Shown here piece after piece: positions 25,659 through 34,503 of a stretch of 64,000 bases of DNA (positions are counted from its first letter, which is position 1; each line of letters starts with the position of its first letter). The position numbers were made by a program, and so were the translations under genes. This stretch comes from Pilimelia columellifera (lineage in GTDB: Bacteria > Actinomycetota > Actinomycetes > Mycobacteriales > Micromonosporaceae). Location: the NCBI RefSeq assembly GCF_039532605.1, contig NZ_BAAARY010000005.1:248001-312000 (forward strand), in the 5' to 3' direction. The notes under the pieces are model-generated. The model did no database searches. It worked only from the letters and a program-made list of their open reading frames with translations, and had not been told where the DNA came from.

Positions 25659-26279
25659 ATGTTCCTGCAAGCGATCATCGGCGAAGTCGCCGACCTCGAC
25701 GACCTCCGCGCCTCGCTACGCCGCTGGATGACAGACCTCGCCCCGCACGCCACCGGCTGGCAGGGCGGCACCGCCGGGGTCACCGCCGACGGCACGTTCG
25801 TGGGCCTCGTCCGGTTCGACACCGTGGCGGCGGCCCGCCGTAACAGCGACCGCCCCGAACAACACCAGTGGTGGATGGAGACCGCGAAGGCGTTCGCCGC
25901 CGAACCGCGCTTCCTCGACTGCGACCGGGTCGCCGAGTATCTCGGCGGGCCGAGCCAGCAGGCCGGATTCGTCCAGGTCATCCTCAGCCACGGGGCCAAC
26001 TTCGAGCGGCTCAACAGCCTCATGGCGCCCTACAGCGGCATGATGCGGGAGCAGCGGCCGGACATCCTCGGCGGCATCAGCGGCGCCACCGCCGACAACC
26101 AGTTCGTCGACACGGTCTACTTCACCTCAGAAGCCGCGGCGCGCGCCGGCGAAGCCAAACCGGCGCTGCCCGAGCTGGCCGACGTGATGGCCGAGTACGA
26201 CCAGCTCATGACCATCGATCGCTACCTGGACATCGCCGACCCGTGGCACTTCAGCCCCGGAACGCCTGTTCCGAGCTGA
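25659..26279 (+). CDS. Unknown protein with two ferredoxin-like (ABM-type) repeats
   Basis: A 206-residue cytosolic protein built of two similar halves. Each half begins with a beta strand (FLQAIIGEV and FVQVILSHG), then a helix with a Leu-Met pattern, then GGTAGVTADGTFVGLVRFDT or GGISGATADNQFVDTVYFTS, and a region rich in Glu/Ala. This resembles a tandem dimeric alpha/beta-barrel (antibiotic-monooxygenase-like) fold, but no catalytic residues are identifiable. AAAGGTGG lies about 6 nt before ATG 25659. It is monocistronic, with a strong terminator after it. Function unknown. Confidence 0.7.
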   Translation: MFLQAIIGEVADLDDLRASLRRWMTDLAPHATGWQGGTAGVTADGTFVGLVRFDTVAAARRNSDRPEQHQWWMETAKAFAAEPRFLDCDRVAEYLGGPSQQAGFVQVILSHGANFERLNSLMAPYSGMMREQRPDILGGISGATADNQFVDTVYFTSEAAARAGEAKPALPELADVMAEYDQLMTIDRYLDIADPWHFSPGTPVPS

Positions 26280-26281
26280 CA

Positions 26282-26315
26282 TTGGGGCGCCCACCGTTTC
26301 CGGTGGACGCCCCAA
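26282..26315. terminator. Bidirectional terminator
   Basis: TTGGGGCG-c-CCACCG pairs with CGGTGG-a-CGCCCCAA around a TTTC loop: 14 bp with one internal mismatch. It separates the convergent genes ending at 26279 and 26336 and can serve both. Confidence 0.85.
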
Positions 26316-26335
26316 ACCTCAGAGCCAGCGCCAGG

Positions 26336-28087
26336 TCAGGGGCGCGCTGAGTACCCCGCGAGCGGCAGCGTCACCGAGCTGGCGCCCGGGGCCACCCGCA
26401 GCTTCGTGCCCGCGGCCGGCCGGAGCGTGAAGTCGTAGTCCGTGGAGATGATGACCACGCCGATCCGGCTGCCCTTAGCGAACACGTAGTCCTTGGGCTC
26501 AAGGTTGAACGACAGGTCGTACGCCTTGCCGGGCGTCAGCGGCGTGCCCTGGATACCGGCGTGGTTCTGCGGGTCCATCCAACCGCGGGTGACGATCGTC
26601 GGCGTCCCGGACGACGTGTAGTCGACCACCAGGACGGTGAGGTTCGCCGCGGTCTTGTTCTCCACCGCCAGTCGCAGCTTCACCTTCGGCGTGCCGCTGA
26701 GGCTGGCCTGGCCGGCCAGCGCCGCGGCGCGGTAGACGAGCCGGTTCCCGTTCGCCTGGTCAGGGTTGGCGACGAGGACGCCCGCGCCCTTGGTCTTCCC
26801 CTCGTCGGTGAATGACTGCTCCGAAGCCGACGGGTTCGCCGATCCGGTCAGCGTGCCCGGCGCGGTGGCTGAGGTGGCGCCCAGGTGCAGCTCGACATCC
26901 TTGGCTGCCGGGTCCGGCCATTCGGCGAGCTTGCGCCAGTTGCCGTCGGGGCCCTGGACCTCGGCCTTCGGCTCGTTGGTGACGCCGTTGTCCACGCCCT
27001 TGAGGAAGTGGTCGAACCAACGCTGGACCTCTTTCGCGTAGTCCGATCGGTGGCTCCGGGGATCGTCGTGCTTGCCGCGGTGCCACCAGATCCGGCGCGG
27101 GACGTCGTTCTTCCTCAGCGCCTCGTACCAGGTCGCGGCGTTCTTGCCCTTGACGTTCCAGTCGTTCAGGCCGTGGACGACGAACACCCCGGCCTTGACC
27201 TTGTCGGCCTTGTTGACGTAGTCCCGCGCGGCCCAGAACGCCGAGTGGTCGCCGGTCACCCGGTCCTGGGCCTTGTTCAGTTTGCTGAACTGGGCCGTGC
27301 AGCCCGGTCGCTTGTTCCGGACCGCCCGGGCCAGGATGTCGGCGTCCTCACCCTGGTAGCCGCCGGGCGCGACGACGAGGCCGTTGGCCCGGTAGTAGTC
27401 GTACCAGTCGCCGATGGCGGCGACCGGCACGATGGCCTTGAGCCCGGGGACGCCGGTCGTCGCGGCCATGTTCGGCAGGGTCCCGTTGTAGGAGATGCCG
27501 GTCATGCCGACGTTCCCGGTGCTCCAGGTGGCCTTGACTTCGGCGCCCGAGGAGCTGAAGCCCTTCGCCCGCCCGTTGAGCCAGTCGATCACCGCCACCG
27601 CGCCAGCGGTCTCGCCCATGTCGCCGGTGGTGGGGCAGCCGTCGGAGGCGCCGGTGCCGACGCTCTGGCCGGAGATCGCGGCATAACCCAACGGAGCGAA
27701 GTGGTCGTCCAGCCACCCGCTCAGTTGGGGTTCGGGAACGACCCGCCGCGGAACCGGCCCGTTGGCGATTCCGGGGCGGCGGCCCGTCTCCTGGGGCAGC
27801 TTCGCCAGGTCGACACCGTGATTGGGGACATCCCCGAGGCCGGTCTTGTACGGGGTGTGCTCGAAGATCACCGGCACCTTGTCGCTGCCGTTGGGCCGGG
27901 AGATGTCGATGGCGACCCGGTCGCGTTTGCCGTCGCCGTCGGTGTCGACGGTCGTCTCGACATAAACCCGCTCCTCGACGAACGCCGCGCTGGCGGCGGT
28001 GTCGGCGAACGCGGACTGGGGCAGCATCGCGGCGGCGACGGCGCCGACAGCGGTCACGCTGACCGCGGCGCGTCGTAGACCGGACAT
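26336..28087 (-). CDS. Secreted X-Pro dipeptidyl-peptidase (S15/CocE family)
   Basis: A 583-residue exported peptidase. A signal peptide (residues 1-29, ending SAFA) is followed by VYVETTVDTDGDGKRDRVAIDISRP, typical of S15 enzymes. The catalytic triad is visible: Ser199 in GISYNG, Asp309 in GLNDWNV and His340 in RGKHDDP. The C-terminal jelly-roll (about 370-583, ending in the GSRIGVVIISTDYDFT segment) is the X-Pro dipeptidyl-peptidase C-terminal domain. ATG 28087 has GAAGGGA 6 nt upstream. It releases X-Pro dipeptides from peptides outside the cell, which fits nutrient scavenging alongside the nearby peptide importer. Confidence 0.9.
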   Translation of the reverse strand: MSGLRRAAVSVTAVGAVAAAMLPQSAFADTAASAAFVEERVYVETTVDTDGDGKRDRVAIDISRPNGSDKVPVIFEHTPYKTGLGDVPNHGVDLAKLPQETGRRPGIANGPVPRRVVPEPQLSGWLDDHFAPLGYAAISGQSVGTGASDGCPTTGDMGETAGAVAVIDWLNGRAKGFSSSGAEVKATWSTGNVGMTGISYNGTLPNMAATTGVPGLKAIVPVAAIGDWYDYYRANGLVVAPGGYQGEDADILARAVRNKRPGCTAQFSKLNKAQDRVTGDHSAFWAARDYVNKADKVKAGVFVVHGLNDWNVKGKNAATWYEALRKNDVPRRIWWHRGKHDDPRSHRSDYAKEVQRWFDHFLKGVDNGVTNEPKAEVQGPDGNWRKLAEWPDPAAKDVELHLGATSATAPGTLTGSANPSASEQSFTDEGKTKGAGVLVANPDQANGNRLVYRAAALAGQASLSGTPKVKLRLAVENKTAANLTVLVVDYTSSGTPTIVTRGWMDPQNHAGIQGTPLTPGKAYDLSFNLEPKDYVFAKGSRIGVVIISTDYDFTLRPAAGTKLRVAPGASSVTLPLAGYSARP

Positions 28088-28135
28088 GGGGGTCCCTTCA
28101 CGGTGCTCAGGGGGGTGAGTACGCACGAGGATGCG

Positions 28136-28173
28136 ACGAGGGCCTGACGCACGTCAATGCGTCAGGCCCTCGT
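28136..28173. terminator. Perfect 16-bp hairpin terminator
   Basis: ACGAGGGCCTGACGCA (28136-28151) and TGCGTCAGGCCCTCGT (28158-28173) pair perfectly around a 6-nt loop. It lies at the downstream end of the minus-strand pseudogene, and the frameshifted reading frame there runs straight through it. Confidence 0.85.
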
Positions 28174-28804
28174 TGTGGTGCTTTGCCGCAATATTCAGCG
28201 ACGTTCCTCGGATCAGGGACGTGGTCAGCGACGGGCGCCCAGGTCAATGCCCCAGCGCCGGCGGACGGCACCAGCTTGGCCGACTCGCCGGCGGTGACCG
28301 TCTCCGGGTGGAACTCGGCGGTGGCGCCGGCCGGCAGGCCGCTGGCGGACATCGTCACCTGCTGGGGACCGCCCGAGACGACGGCCGTGGCGACCTCGAC
28401 TCTCAACGGCTGGCCGGGGTCGACTGAGCCGGTGGCTGGGTCCACCCGCACCGAGAACTGGCCGTCACCTCGGTAGTAGTCGCGTAGGCGCAGTTTCCGA
28501 CGTGCTGTCGACCGGGTCGCCGGCGTCCGGCAGGCTGAGTCGCTCGTTGCTGGTGGCGGAGCAGTTTTGCGGGCCCGGTCTGGGTCGGGGCTGGCGTGGT
28601 GGGCGCGGGAGTGGTCGCCGCCGGGTCCGGGGTCAGCGTGAACGTCGCCCGATTCGATGACGCAGCGTTGACCTGGTTCGTCTCAGCGGGCGGGGTGACC
28701 GGTCCGGCGAAGGCGGCGCCAGCGGTGACCGCGCTCGCCACGGCCACGGCGACGACGGCGCCGGCCAACGCCGCGGGCCGCCTCGCTGTGCTTGGGATTC
28801 CCAT
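28174..28804 (-). pseudogene. Frameshifted secreted protein (P-domain plus Ig-like remnants)
   Basis: The 5' end (ATG 28804) encodes a clear signal peptide and a Pro/Thr linker. The sense then moves between frames. After TPAPTQTGP, the next frame reads PQNCSATSNERLSLPDAG, like the start of a proprotein-convertase P-domain. The first frame resumes with NCAYATTTEVTAS. A third frame then carries VDPATGSVDPGQPLRVEV and the SASGLPAGATAEFHPETV stretch, like the Ig-type repeat of secreted proteases. A final shift would reach a TGA at 28225-28227 just before the terminator. At least three frame changes in about 400 bp indicate a dead gene or a badly sequenced one. No protease domain is present. Family assignments are from memory of motifs. 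Confidence 0.6.
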
Positions 28805-29529
28805 CTATCCAGTTCCTCCCCATAGGACCGACCACCTGGGGTCAGCTGGTCGCGACGTTAGGGCCAATCTCCAGGCCGCACCAGCTGGAGCAGATCCAGC
28901 AGGCTTCTGCCTGACACCGGGGCCGTTTCAGGAATGTGGCGCCAGAAGTATTTGTTCGGTGACGTTCGGTTTACCCAATCTTATTGATACCTAAAGATGG
29001 TCACTTTCTGCTGTGGAATGATGACGCAAAGTGCCTTTCGCCGGTTGGCGATTTAGCTCCTGGGTCACCTCGGGTTCTCGGCTGATGGCGTCGTATTCGG
29101 ACGGCTGTTCCGCATCCGCTGACCGGCGCCCTGATCCCACCGCGAACGTGACGGTGGCTGGGCTGAGCGGGGGATCGGGCCGGCGCTCCTGTTGTCGACA
29201 GGCATACGGAAACGTCGATGTGCGAGACCTGGATGGTGGTGAAGGGTGTTCGCCACCGGAGAGTGGCTATGCGTCGGAAATCTGACAGTTCGATTTCGGA
29301 TCGGGGCGGTTTACTGTTATCCACATCACAGAAGACTCAACTTTCGGCGGAGGTGGCGCACGGTGTCCTTAGCGGACAGTAGGCAAGGGGACACGCAGTG
29401 ACGCGATGCTCGGTGGCGATTGCCGAGACGGTCGCTGGCGGGACCGGGGCACGAGCCGGGCGCGTGCGCCATCACCGGAGGCATCCAGGCAGTCCCCGGC
29501 GCAGCGCGCCACGGGGAGAACGAAGACCT
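28805..29529. other. Gene-free region between pseudogene and two-component system
   Basis: About 725 bases without a supported gene; short frames here have no codon bias or family features. The part at 28940-29010 is AT-richer and likely holds the promoter of the minus-strand pseudogene. No clear promoter for the sensor kinase gene was found. Confidence 0.5.
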
Positions 29530-30195
29530 ATGGGTGACACCAGCGCCGATCCATTTGATCGGCTGCACCGCGCCCACCTGGACGAACGTCGCCGGATCGC
29601 CCGCGAGCTGCACGACCGCGTCGCCCCGCTGCTGGTCATCGTCATGCACGACCTGGAGTTGGCCCGCCACTTCCACGCCACCGACCAGGCCCGAGCCCTC
29701 GCCAAACTGGACATCGCCGGCGAGCACCTGCGGTCCGCCCTCGACCAGCTCCGCGCCGTCACCGAGGGCCTACGGCACGAACCAGCCGACCTGAGCCTCC
29801 TCGAGGCGCTCGGCGCCTACGTGAGCGTCGCCGGTTTCGCCCGGCCGACCCGGATCAGCGTCGACGGCGACGACGGCCGGCTCTGCCCGTCCGTGCGGGG
29901 CGAGCTGTTCCTGATCCTGCGGGAAGCCATCCGCAACGCGCACCACCACGCCTCGCCCAGCTTCGTCGAGGTACGGGTTCGGGTGACGCCGTCGGGCGTT
30001 CGCGCGCAGGTTCGCGACGACGGCGTCGGGTTCGGCGCCCATTCCACCGGCCGACCCGGCATCGGCCTGGCCTCGATGCGTGAGCGGGTGCACGCCTTCG
30101 GCGGCGTGGTCCTCGTGTGTCCCGGACCGGTCCGCGGCACCGAGGTGGTGGTGGAGCTTCCTCTCGCCGGCGACGTAGGCGCTCTCGTTGACTGA
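29530..30195 (+). CDS. NarL-type sensor histidine kinase, soluble
   Basis: A 221-residue kinase with no TM or sensor domain. The dimerisation domain has ERRRIARELHDRVAPLL with the phospho-acceptor His28. The ATPase domain follows: ILREAIRNAHHHA (N box), RDDGVGF (G1) and GIGLASMRERV (G2). ATG 29530 is taken after GGGGAGAA; a longer upstream frame has no homology. It overlaps the regulator gene by 8 nt, so the pair is made together. Lacking its own sensor, it must sense a cytosolic signal or act through a partner. Confidence 0.85.
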   Translation: MGDTSADPFDRLHRAHLDERRRIARELHDRVAPLLVIVMHDLELARHFHATDQARALAKLDIAGEHLRSALDQLRAVTEGLRHEPADLSLLEALGAYVSVAGFARPTRISVDGDDGRLCPSVRGELFLILREAIRNAHHHASPSFVEVRVRVTPSGVRAQVRDDGVGFGAHSTGRPGIGLASMRERVHAFGGVVLVCPGPVRGTEVVVELPLAGDVGALVD

Positions 30196-30817
30196 GCCGC
30201 TGCGGCTGATCCTGGCCGACGACCACACGCTCTTCCGGGAGGGCCTGGCGGAGCTGTTAAGGGTCGAGTCCGATCTGACGGTGGTCGCTCAGGCCGGCGA
30301 CACCGAGTCCGCTGTCCGGCTCGCCGGGGCGGTCCGGCCGCACGCGGTGCTGCTCGACGTCGAGATGCCGTACACGCCTGTCCACGCGACCATCGGGCGG
30401 CTGCTCGCCATCTGTCCGGGCATCCGGGTCCTGGTGCTCACGATGTACGACGATCCTGAGCTTGCGCACCGGGTCGTCGGCGCCGGCGCCTATGGGATGG
30501 TCACCAAGACGATCAGCCGGCTGGGCCTGGTCGACGCCGTCCGCGCTGTCGGGTACCGGGCCGAGTTCGTGCCGCCGCCGCCGCGCCGCGTGGTCGAGCC
30601 GCCACTGCCCTCGCTGCTCAGCCCACGAGAGCGGGAGGTCCTGGAGTTGGCCGCGATGGCGCTCAGCAATGCCCAGATCGGGTCTCGCCTCTTCATCACC
30701 GAGGGCACGGTGAAGCGCCATCTCACCAACATCTACGCCAAGCTCGACGCCGTGTCGCGGCTCGACGCGGTGAACAAGGCGGTCGCGTCGCACCTCATCC
30801 GGACCCCCATCCGCTGA
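30188..30817 (+). CDS. NarL/FixJ-type response regulator
   Basis: A 209-residue regulator: receiver domain (residues 5-120) with DDH acidic pair, phospho-acceptor Asp57 in LLDVEMP and Lys in the MVTKTI segment. The C-terminal LuxR-type HTH (about 143-205) has LSPREREVLELAAMALSNAQI and ITEGTVKRHLTNIYAKL. The start is TTG 30188, inside the kinase gene end. It is the partner of that kinase. Target genes are not evident nearby. Confidence 0.88.
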   Translation: MTEPLRLILADDHTLFREGLAELLRVESDLTVVAQAGDTESAVRLAGAVRPHAVLLDVEMPYTPVHATIGRLLAICPGIRVLVLTMYDDPELAHRVVGAGAYGMVTKTISRLGLVDAVRAVGYRAEFVPPPPRRVVEPPLPSLLSPREREVLELAAMALSNAQIGSRLFITEGTVKRHLTNIYAKLDAVSRLDAVNKAVASHLIRTPIR

Positions 30818-30869
30818 TCGCCGCTCGGTAGCCTCGACGGGGACAGGTGGTGGAGAGTCGGGAGCGTCA

Positions 30870-31124
30870 ATGAAGATCAAACTTGACCTGCACGACGTCT
30901 TCAACCGCGGCGGCGAGATCGACCGTGCGCTGCGGTCGGCGATCGACGAGGCGGTGACGAAGAAGGCGACGCTTGTCGAGATCATCCCAGGAAAGGGCTC
31001 CGGCGCGCTGAAGAAGCGGGTGCTGCGATTCCTGGAACAGAAGGAGATCAAGGCGCTGTACCACCGGGTGGAGAAGGACTCGAAGAACTTCGGTCGGGTG
31101 TTCGTCCACTTCCGATGGAAGTGA
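30870..31124 (+). CDS. Small Smr-domain protein
   Basis: An 84-residue protein consisting of a single Smr (MutS2 C-terminal-like) domain: KLDLHDVF near the start matches the LDLHG motif, and IIPGKGSGALKKRV matches the conserved HGxGxGxL motif with Pro in place of His. Smr domains cut or bind branched DNA or RNA. GGGAG precedes ATG 30870 by 7 nt. The missing His in the second motif could lower catalysis. Confidence 0.75.
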   Translation: MKIKLDLHDVFNRGGEIDRALRSAIDEAVTKKATLVEIIPGKGSGALKKRVLRFLEQKEIKALYHRVEKDSKNFGRVFVHFRWK

Positions 31125-31150
31125 CCTGCCGGTCCGGCCCGCCTGGCACG

Positions 31151-31156
31151 TAGCGT
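31151..31156 (+). promoter_or_regulatory. -10 hexamer of a likely leaderless gene
   Basis: TAGCGT ends exactly 6 nt before ATG 31163, so transcription should begin at the start codon. No Shine-Dalgarno sequence is present. Confidence 0.45.
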
Positions 31157-31162
31157 TGGCTC

Positions 31163-31588
31163 ATGCCTGAGCCCATGCCGCTGGCGGCGAGCCCGTACGT
31201 GTCGTTGACGACCTTCCGGCGTAGCGGCGTGGGCGTCCCGACGCCGGTCTGGGTGGTGCGGCTTCCTGGTGGGTCCCTTGGCGTCTGGACGGTCGCCGAG
31301 TCCTGGAAGGTGCGCCGGATCAGGGCGAATCCGGCGGTCACCGTCGCGCTGTGCGACGTGCGTGGTCGGCACCGCGGGCCCGAAATCCCCGGGAAAGCCA
31401 CAATTCTGGACGATTCGGGAACCGCTGAGGTGCGGCGCGCGTTGGCCGCCAAGTACGGTATGCGCGCGGTTCTGCTGCTGTGGGCCAGCCGTCTCCGCAG
31501 GGGGCGATCCGGGACGGTGGGCCTGCGCATCGCATTGAGTAACGTGGTCTCGCCGCCCGACACCGGGCGGGAGACAGACGGGCGGTAG
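31163..31588 (+). CDS. PPOX-class flavin/F420-dependent oxidoreductase
   Basis: A 141-residue split-barrel protein of the pyridoxamine-phosphate-oxidase-like fold common in actinobacteria, many of which use cofactor F420. Conserved elements are YVSLTTFRRSGVGVPTPVWVV, SWKVRRIRANPAVTVALCDVRG and the GRHRGPEIPGKATILDD segment. A second in-frame ATG lies at 31175, but ATG 31163 has a -10 hexamer 6 nt upstream (leaderless). Substrate unknown; FMN, heme or F420 binding cannot be separated by eye. Confidence 0.8.
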   Translation: MPEPMPLAASPYVSLTTFRRSGVGVPTPVWVVRLPGGSLGVWTVAESWKVRRIRANPAVTVALCDVRGRHRGPEIPGKATILDDSGTAEVRRALAAKYGMRAVLLLWASRLRRGRSGTVGLRIALSNVVSPPDTGRETDGR

Positions 31589-31642
31589 ACAGATAGGTGG
31601 TCGGCGGTCACTCGGGTCGTCGGGCCACCGGAGAGGACGCCG

Positions 31643-32878
31643 GTGACGAGCGTTCAGTTCCCGGCGGCGTCCGGACCGGCGCGGCCCGGACCACTGGGCT
31701 TCGGGGCGCGCGGCCCGGCGGACGTCGGGGTCCCTGAGCGTCGGCTGACCGTCCTGCTGGTCGAGGACGACGCCAGCGACGCGTTCCTGGTCACCGAGCT
31801 GCTCTCCGAGGTCAACGCCCCGGTCGATGTCGCCGTCGCGGCGACTCTGGCCGAGGCGCGTACCCGGGTGAACACCGTCGACTGCGTCCTGTTGGACCTC
31901 GGCCTGCCCGACGCCCGTGGCCTCGACGGACTGCGTGCGGTGCTCGCCCTGGCCAGCCAGGCCGCCGTCTGCGTGCTCACCGGCCTGCACGACGAGCACC
32001 TGGGCGTCGCGGCGGTCGCCGAGGGGGCGCAGGACTATCTGGTCAAGGGGCAGGTCGACGGCGTGCTGCTGAGCCGGGCGCTGCGGTACGCCGTCGAGCG
32101 GAAACGCGCCGACGACAACGCCCGCCGACTGCGCGAGGCCGACCTGCGGCAGGCTGAGTCGGCCCGCCTGGAACGGGGCCTGCTCCCACAGCCGCTCATG
32201 CAGACCGACCAGGCCCGGGTACACAGCTTCTACCGGTCCGGACGCCAGCGGGGGCTCATCGGCGGCGATTTCTACGACGTCGTGCAGACCGGCCCGGACC
32301 GGTTGCACTTCATGGTCGGCGATGTCTGTGGCCACAGCGTCGAGGAAGCCGCGCTGGGGGTGGAGCTTCGGGTCGCCTGGCGGGCTCTGATCCTCGGGGG
32401 CGTGCCCGACGAGGCGGTGCTGCCCGCCCTGGAGCAGGTGCTCATGAGCGAGCGCCGCGCCCCGGAGATCTTCGCCACCGTCGCCACCGTCGCGGTCGAC
32501 CTTCTCTCCGGGGCGGCGACGATCCGGTTGGCCGGACACCCGCCGCCGCTGCTCCTGTCGGCCGGCGCCGCCACGCCCGTGGCCGCGCCGCCCGGGCGGC
32601 TGCTGGGGGTGGCGCCGAAACCGCCCACGCCACACTCGATGACGTTTGACCCTGGAGCAGCCCTGTTGATGTACACCGATGGCCTTATCGAGGGTCGGAG
32701 CGGCGCCGAGCGGTTGGACGTCTCCGGTCTGTGCGACCTGATTAACGGGCCCGAGGCGGCCCGGGTCAGCCCGTCGGCGTTGCCGGCGTGGTTGGTCGGC
32801 AACGCCGAGCGGCTCAACGGCGGCCCGCTCGCCGACGATGTGGCGATCCTGCTGGTGACCGTGGGCGCCGCCGCATGA
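31643..32878 (+). CDS. Receiver domain - SpoIIE-type protein phosphatase
   Basis: A 411-residue protein. Receiver domain about 33-155 with LLVEDDASD and phospho-acceptor Asp85 in LLDLGLP; a coiled linker (155-185); then a PP2C/SpoIIE phosphatase domain with GGDFYDV, MVGDVCGHS, FATVATVAVDL, RLAGHPPPLL and MYTDGLIEGR, keeping the metal-binding Asp residues. It should dephosphorylate anti-sigma-antagonist proteins when its receiver is phosphorylated. GTG 31643 has GGAGAGG upstream. Its stop overlaps the kinase start (ATGA). The adjacent kinase is the natural phosphodonor. Confidence 0.88.
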   Translation: MTSVQFPAASGPARPGPLGFGARGPADVGVPERRLTVLLVEDDASDAFLVTELLSEVNAPVDVAVAATLAEARTRVNTVDCVLLDLGLPDARGLDGLRAVLALASQAAVCVLTGLHDEHLGVAAVAEGAQDYLVKGQVDGVLLSRALRYAVERKRADDNARRLREADLRQAESARLERGLLPQPLMQTDQARVHSFYRSGRQRGLIGGDFYDVVQTGPDRLHFMVGDVCGHSVEEAALGVELRVAWRALILGGVPDEAVLPALEQVLMSERRAPEIFATVATVAVDLLSGAATIRLAGHPPPLLLSAGAATPVAAPPGRLLGVAPKPPTPHSMTFDPGAALLMYTDGLIEGRSGAERLDVSGLCDLINGPEAARVSPSALPAWLVGNAERLNGGPLADDVAILLVTVGAAA

Positions 32879-34503
32879 GCATCAGGTGGACCTTGCGGGC
32901 GCGGGTGGTGTCGTTGGTGGCGGCGGTGGCGGCCGCGCTGATCCTGCTCACCGGGCTGTCGTTCTATCTGGCCAAGGACGGCCAGGCGGACAACGACCTT
33001 TTGATCGAGACGGTCCAGCCGGCCCGGATCGACGCCGAGACGCTGACGGCGGCGATGCTGGACCAGGAGACGGGCGTACGGGGTTACGCTCTCACCGCCG
33101 ACCGCGCCGACCTGCGCCCCTATCTCGCCGGGCGGGCGCAGGAGGCCAGGCTGCTGACCGGCCTGCGGCGGAACCTGTCCGGTTTCCCCGGCGCCGGGGA
33201 GACGGTGGGGAGGATCGCCAGCGCGGCGGCCGGCTGGCGGGCGGCGGTCGCCGAGCCGCTCATCGTCTCGGTCGGCGCCGGCGACCAGGCGGCTGGACAG
33301 CGGCTGGTCAACGACAGCAGCCGGCAGCAGTTCGACGGGATCCGGGCTCTCATCCGGGAGCTGCAGAGCGAGCTGATCAGGATCCGGACCGAGCTGACCG
33401 GGCGCCTGCAGGAGGCCAGGGAGGCGCTGCTGCTGCTGCTCATCGTCGCCGGGGCCGTGATCGTGACCGCCGGCGTCGCGCTGTTGACCCTGATGAGCCG
33501 CCTGGTCACCCGTCCGGTGGTCGACCTGTGTGGGCAGATCCGTCAGGTGGCGGCCGGCGACTTCATCAGGGAGATCCACGAGACCGGACCGCCGGAGCTG
33601 GCCCGGCTCGCCGCCGACGTCAACGGCATGCGCCGCCGCATCGTCCATGACCTGGCGCAGGTGCGGGCGGCCCGCGGCGAGGTCGAGCAGACCGGCGCGA
33701 AGCTCGCCGAGCTCAACGAGCAGCTGACGGCGCAGGCTGAGGAGCTGGCCAGATCCAACCGTGATCTGGAGCAGTTCGCCTACGTCGCCTCGCACGATCT
33801 TCAGGAGCCGCTGCGGAAGGTGGCCAGTTTCTGTCAGCTCCTCCAGCGCCGGTACGCGGGACAGCTCGACGACAAGGCTGACCAGTACATCGCGTTCGCG
33901 GTCGACGGCGCCCAGCGGATGCAGCGTCTCATCAATGATCTGCTGGCGTTCTCCCGGATCGGGCGGGCCAGCAACGCCTTCGTCGATGTGGATCTCGATC
34001 TGGTGATGGGGCAGGTCAACGAGCAGGTCGACGAGGCGCGATCGGCCAACGGCGCGGCGTTGGTCTGGTCGGGTCTGCCAACGGTGCGGGGCGAGGACTC
34101 GCTGTTGGTGACCCTGTTCGCGAATCTGGTCGGTAACGCGCTCAAGTTCCGCGACCCGGAGCGGCCGCCGCGCATCGAGGTGACGGCGCGGCGGGACGGC
34201 GATGACTGGGAGATCGCCGTCGCCGACAACGGCATCGGCATCGGCGCGGAGTACGCCGATAAGGTGTTCGTGATCTTCCAACGTCTTCATGGACGTGACG
34301 CGTACCCTGGTACGGGCATCGGCCTGGCGATGGTAAAGAAGATCGTCGAGTATCACGGCGGACGGATCTGGTTGGACACCGATGTGGAGTCCGGCGCCAC
34401 CTTCCGGCTGACCATGCCCGCCGTTCCCGATCCCGCGACGGACCCCGCGAACCCGCAGCCGGGCGCCGCCTCGCATAATTCTGTAGAGGAGTTCGCGGCA
34501 TGA
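32875..34503 (+). CDS. Membrane histidine kinase (CHASE3-HAMP-HisKA-HATPase)
   Basis: A 542-residue kinase: TM1 at about 11-32, an extracellular helical CHASE3-like domain (35-180) with ETGVRGYALTADRADL, TM2 at about 184-206, a HAMP domain, a coiled coil (250-295), HisKA with phospho-acceptor His307 in YVASHDLQEPLRKV, and an ATPase domain (NLVGNALKFRD, VADNGIGI, PGTGIGLAMVKKIV). The QEPLRKV type resembles bacteriophytochrome-like kinases. ATG 32875 overlaps the phosphatase stop and its own stop overlaps the regulator start, so all three are co-translated. The ligand is unknown. Confidence 0.9.
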   Translation: MSIRWTLRARVVSLVAAVAAALILLTGLSFYLAKDGQADNDLLIETVQPARIDAETLTAAMLDQETGVRGYALTADRADLRPYLAGRAQEARLLTGLRRNLSGFPGAGETVGRIASAAAGWRAAVAEPLIVSVGAGDQAAGQRLVNDSSRQQFDGIRALIRELQSELIRIRTELTGRLQEAREALLLLLIVAGAVIVTAGVALLTLMSRLVTRPVVDLCGQIRQVAAGDFIREIHETGPPELARLAADVNGMRRRIVHDLAQVRAARGEVEQTGAKLAELNEQLTAQAEELARSNRDLEQFAYVASHDLQEPLRKVASFCQLLQRRYAGQLDDKADQYIAFAVDGAQRMQRLINDLLAFSRIGRASNAFVDVDLDLVMGQVNEQVDEARSANGAALVWSGLPTVRGEDSLLVTLFANLVGNALKFRDPERPPRIEVTARRDGDDWEIAVADNGIGIGAEYADKVFVIFQRLHGRDAYPGTGIGLAMVKKIVEYHGGRIWLDTDVESGATFRLTMPAVPDPATDPANPQPGAASHNSVEEFAA

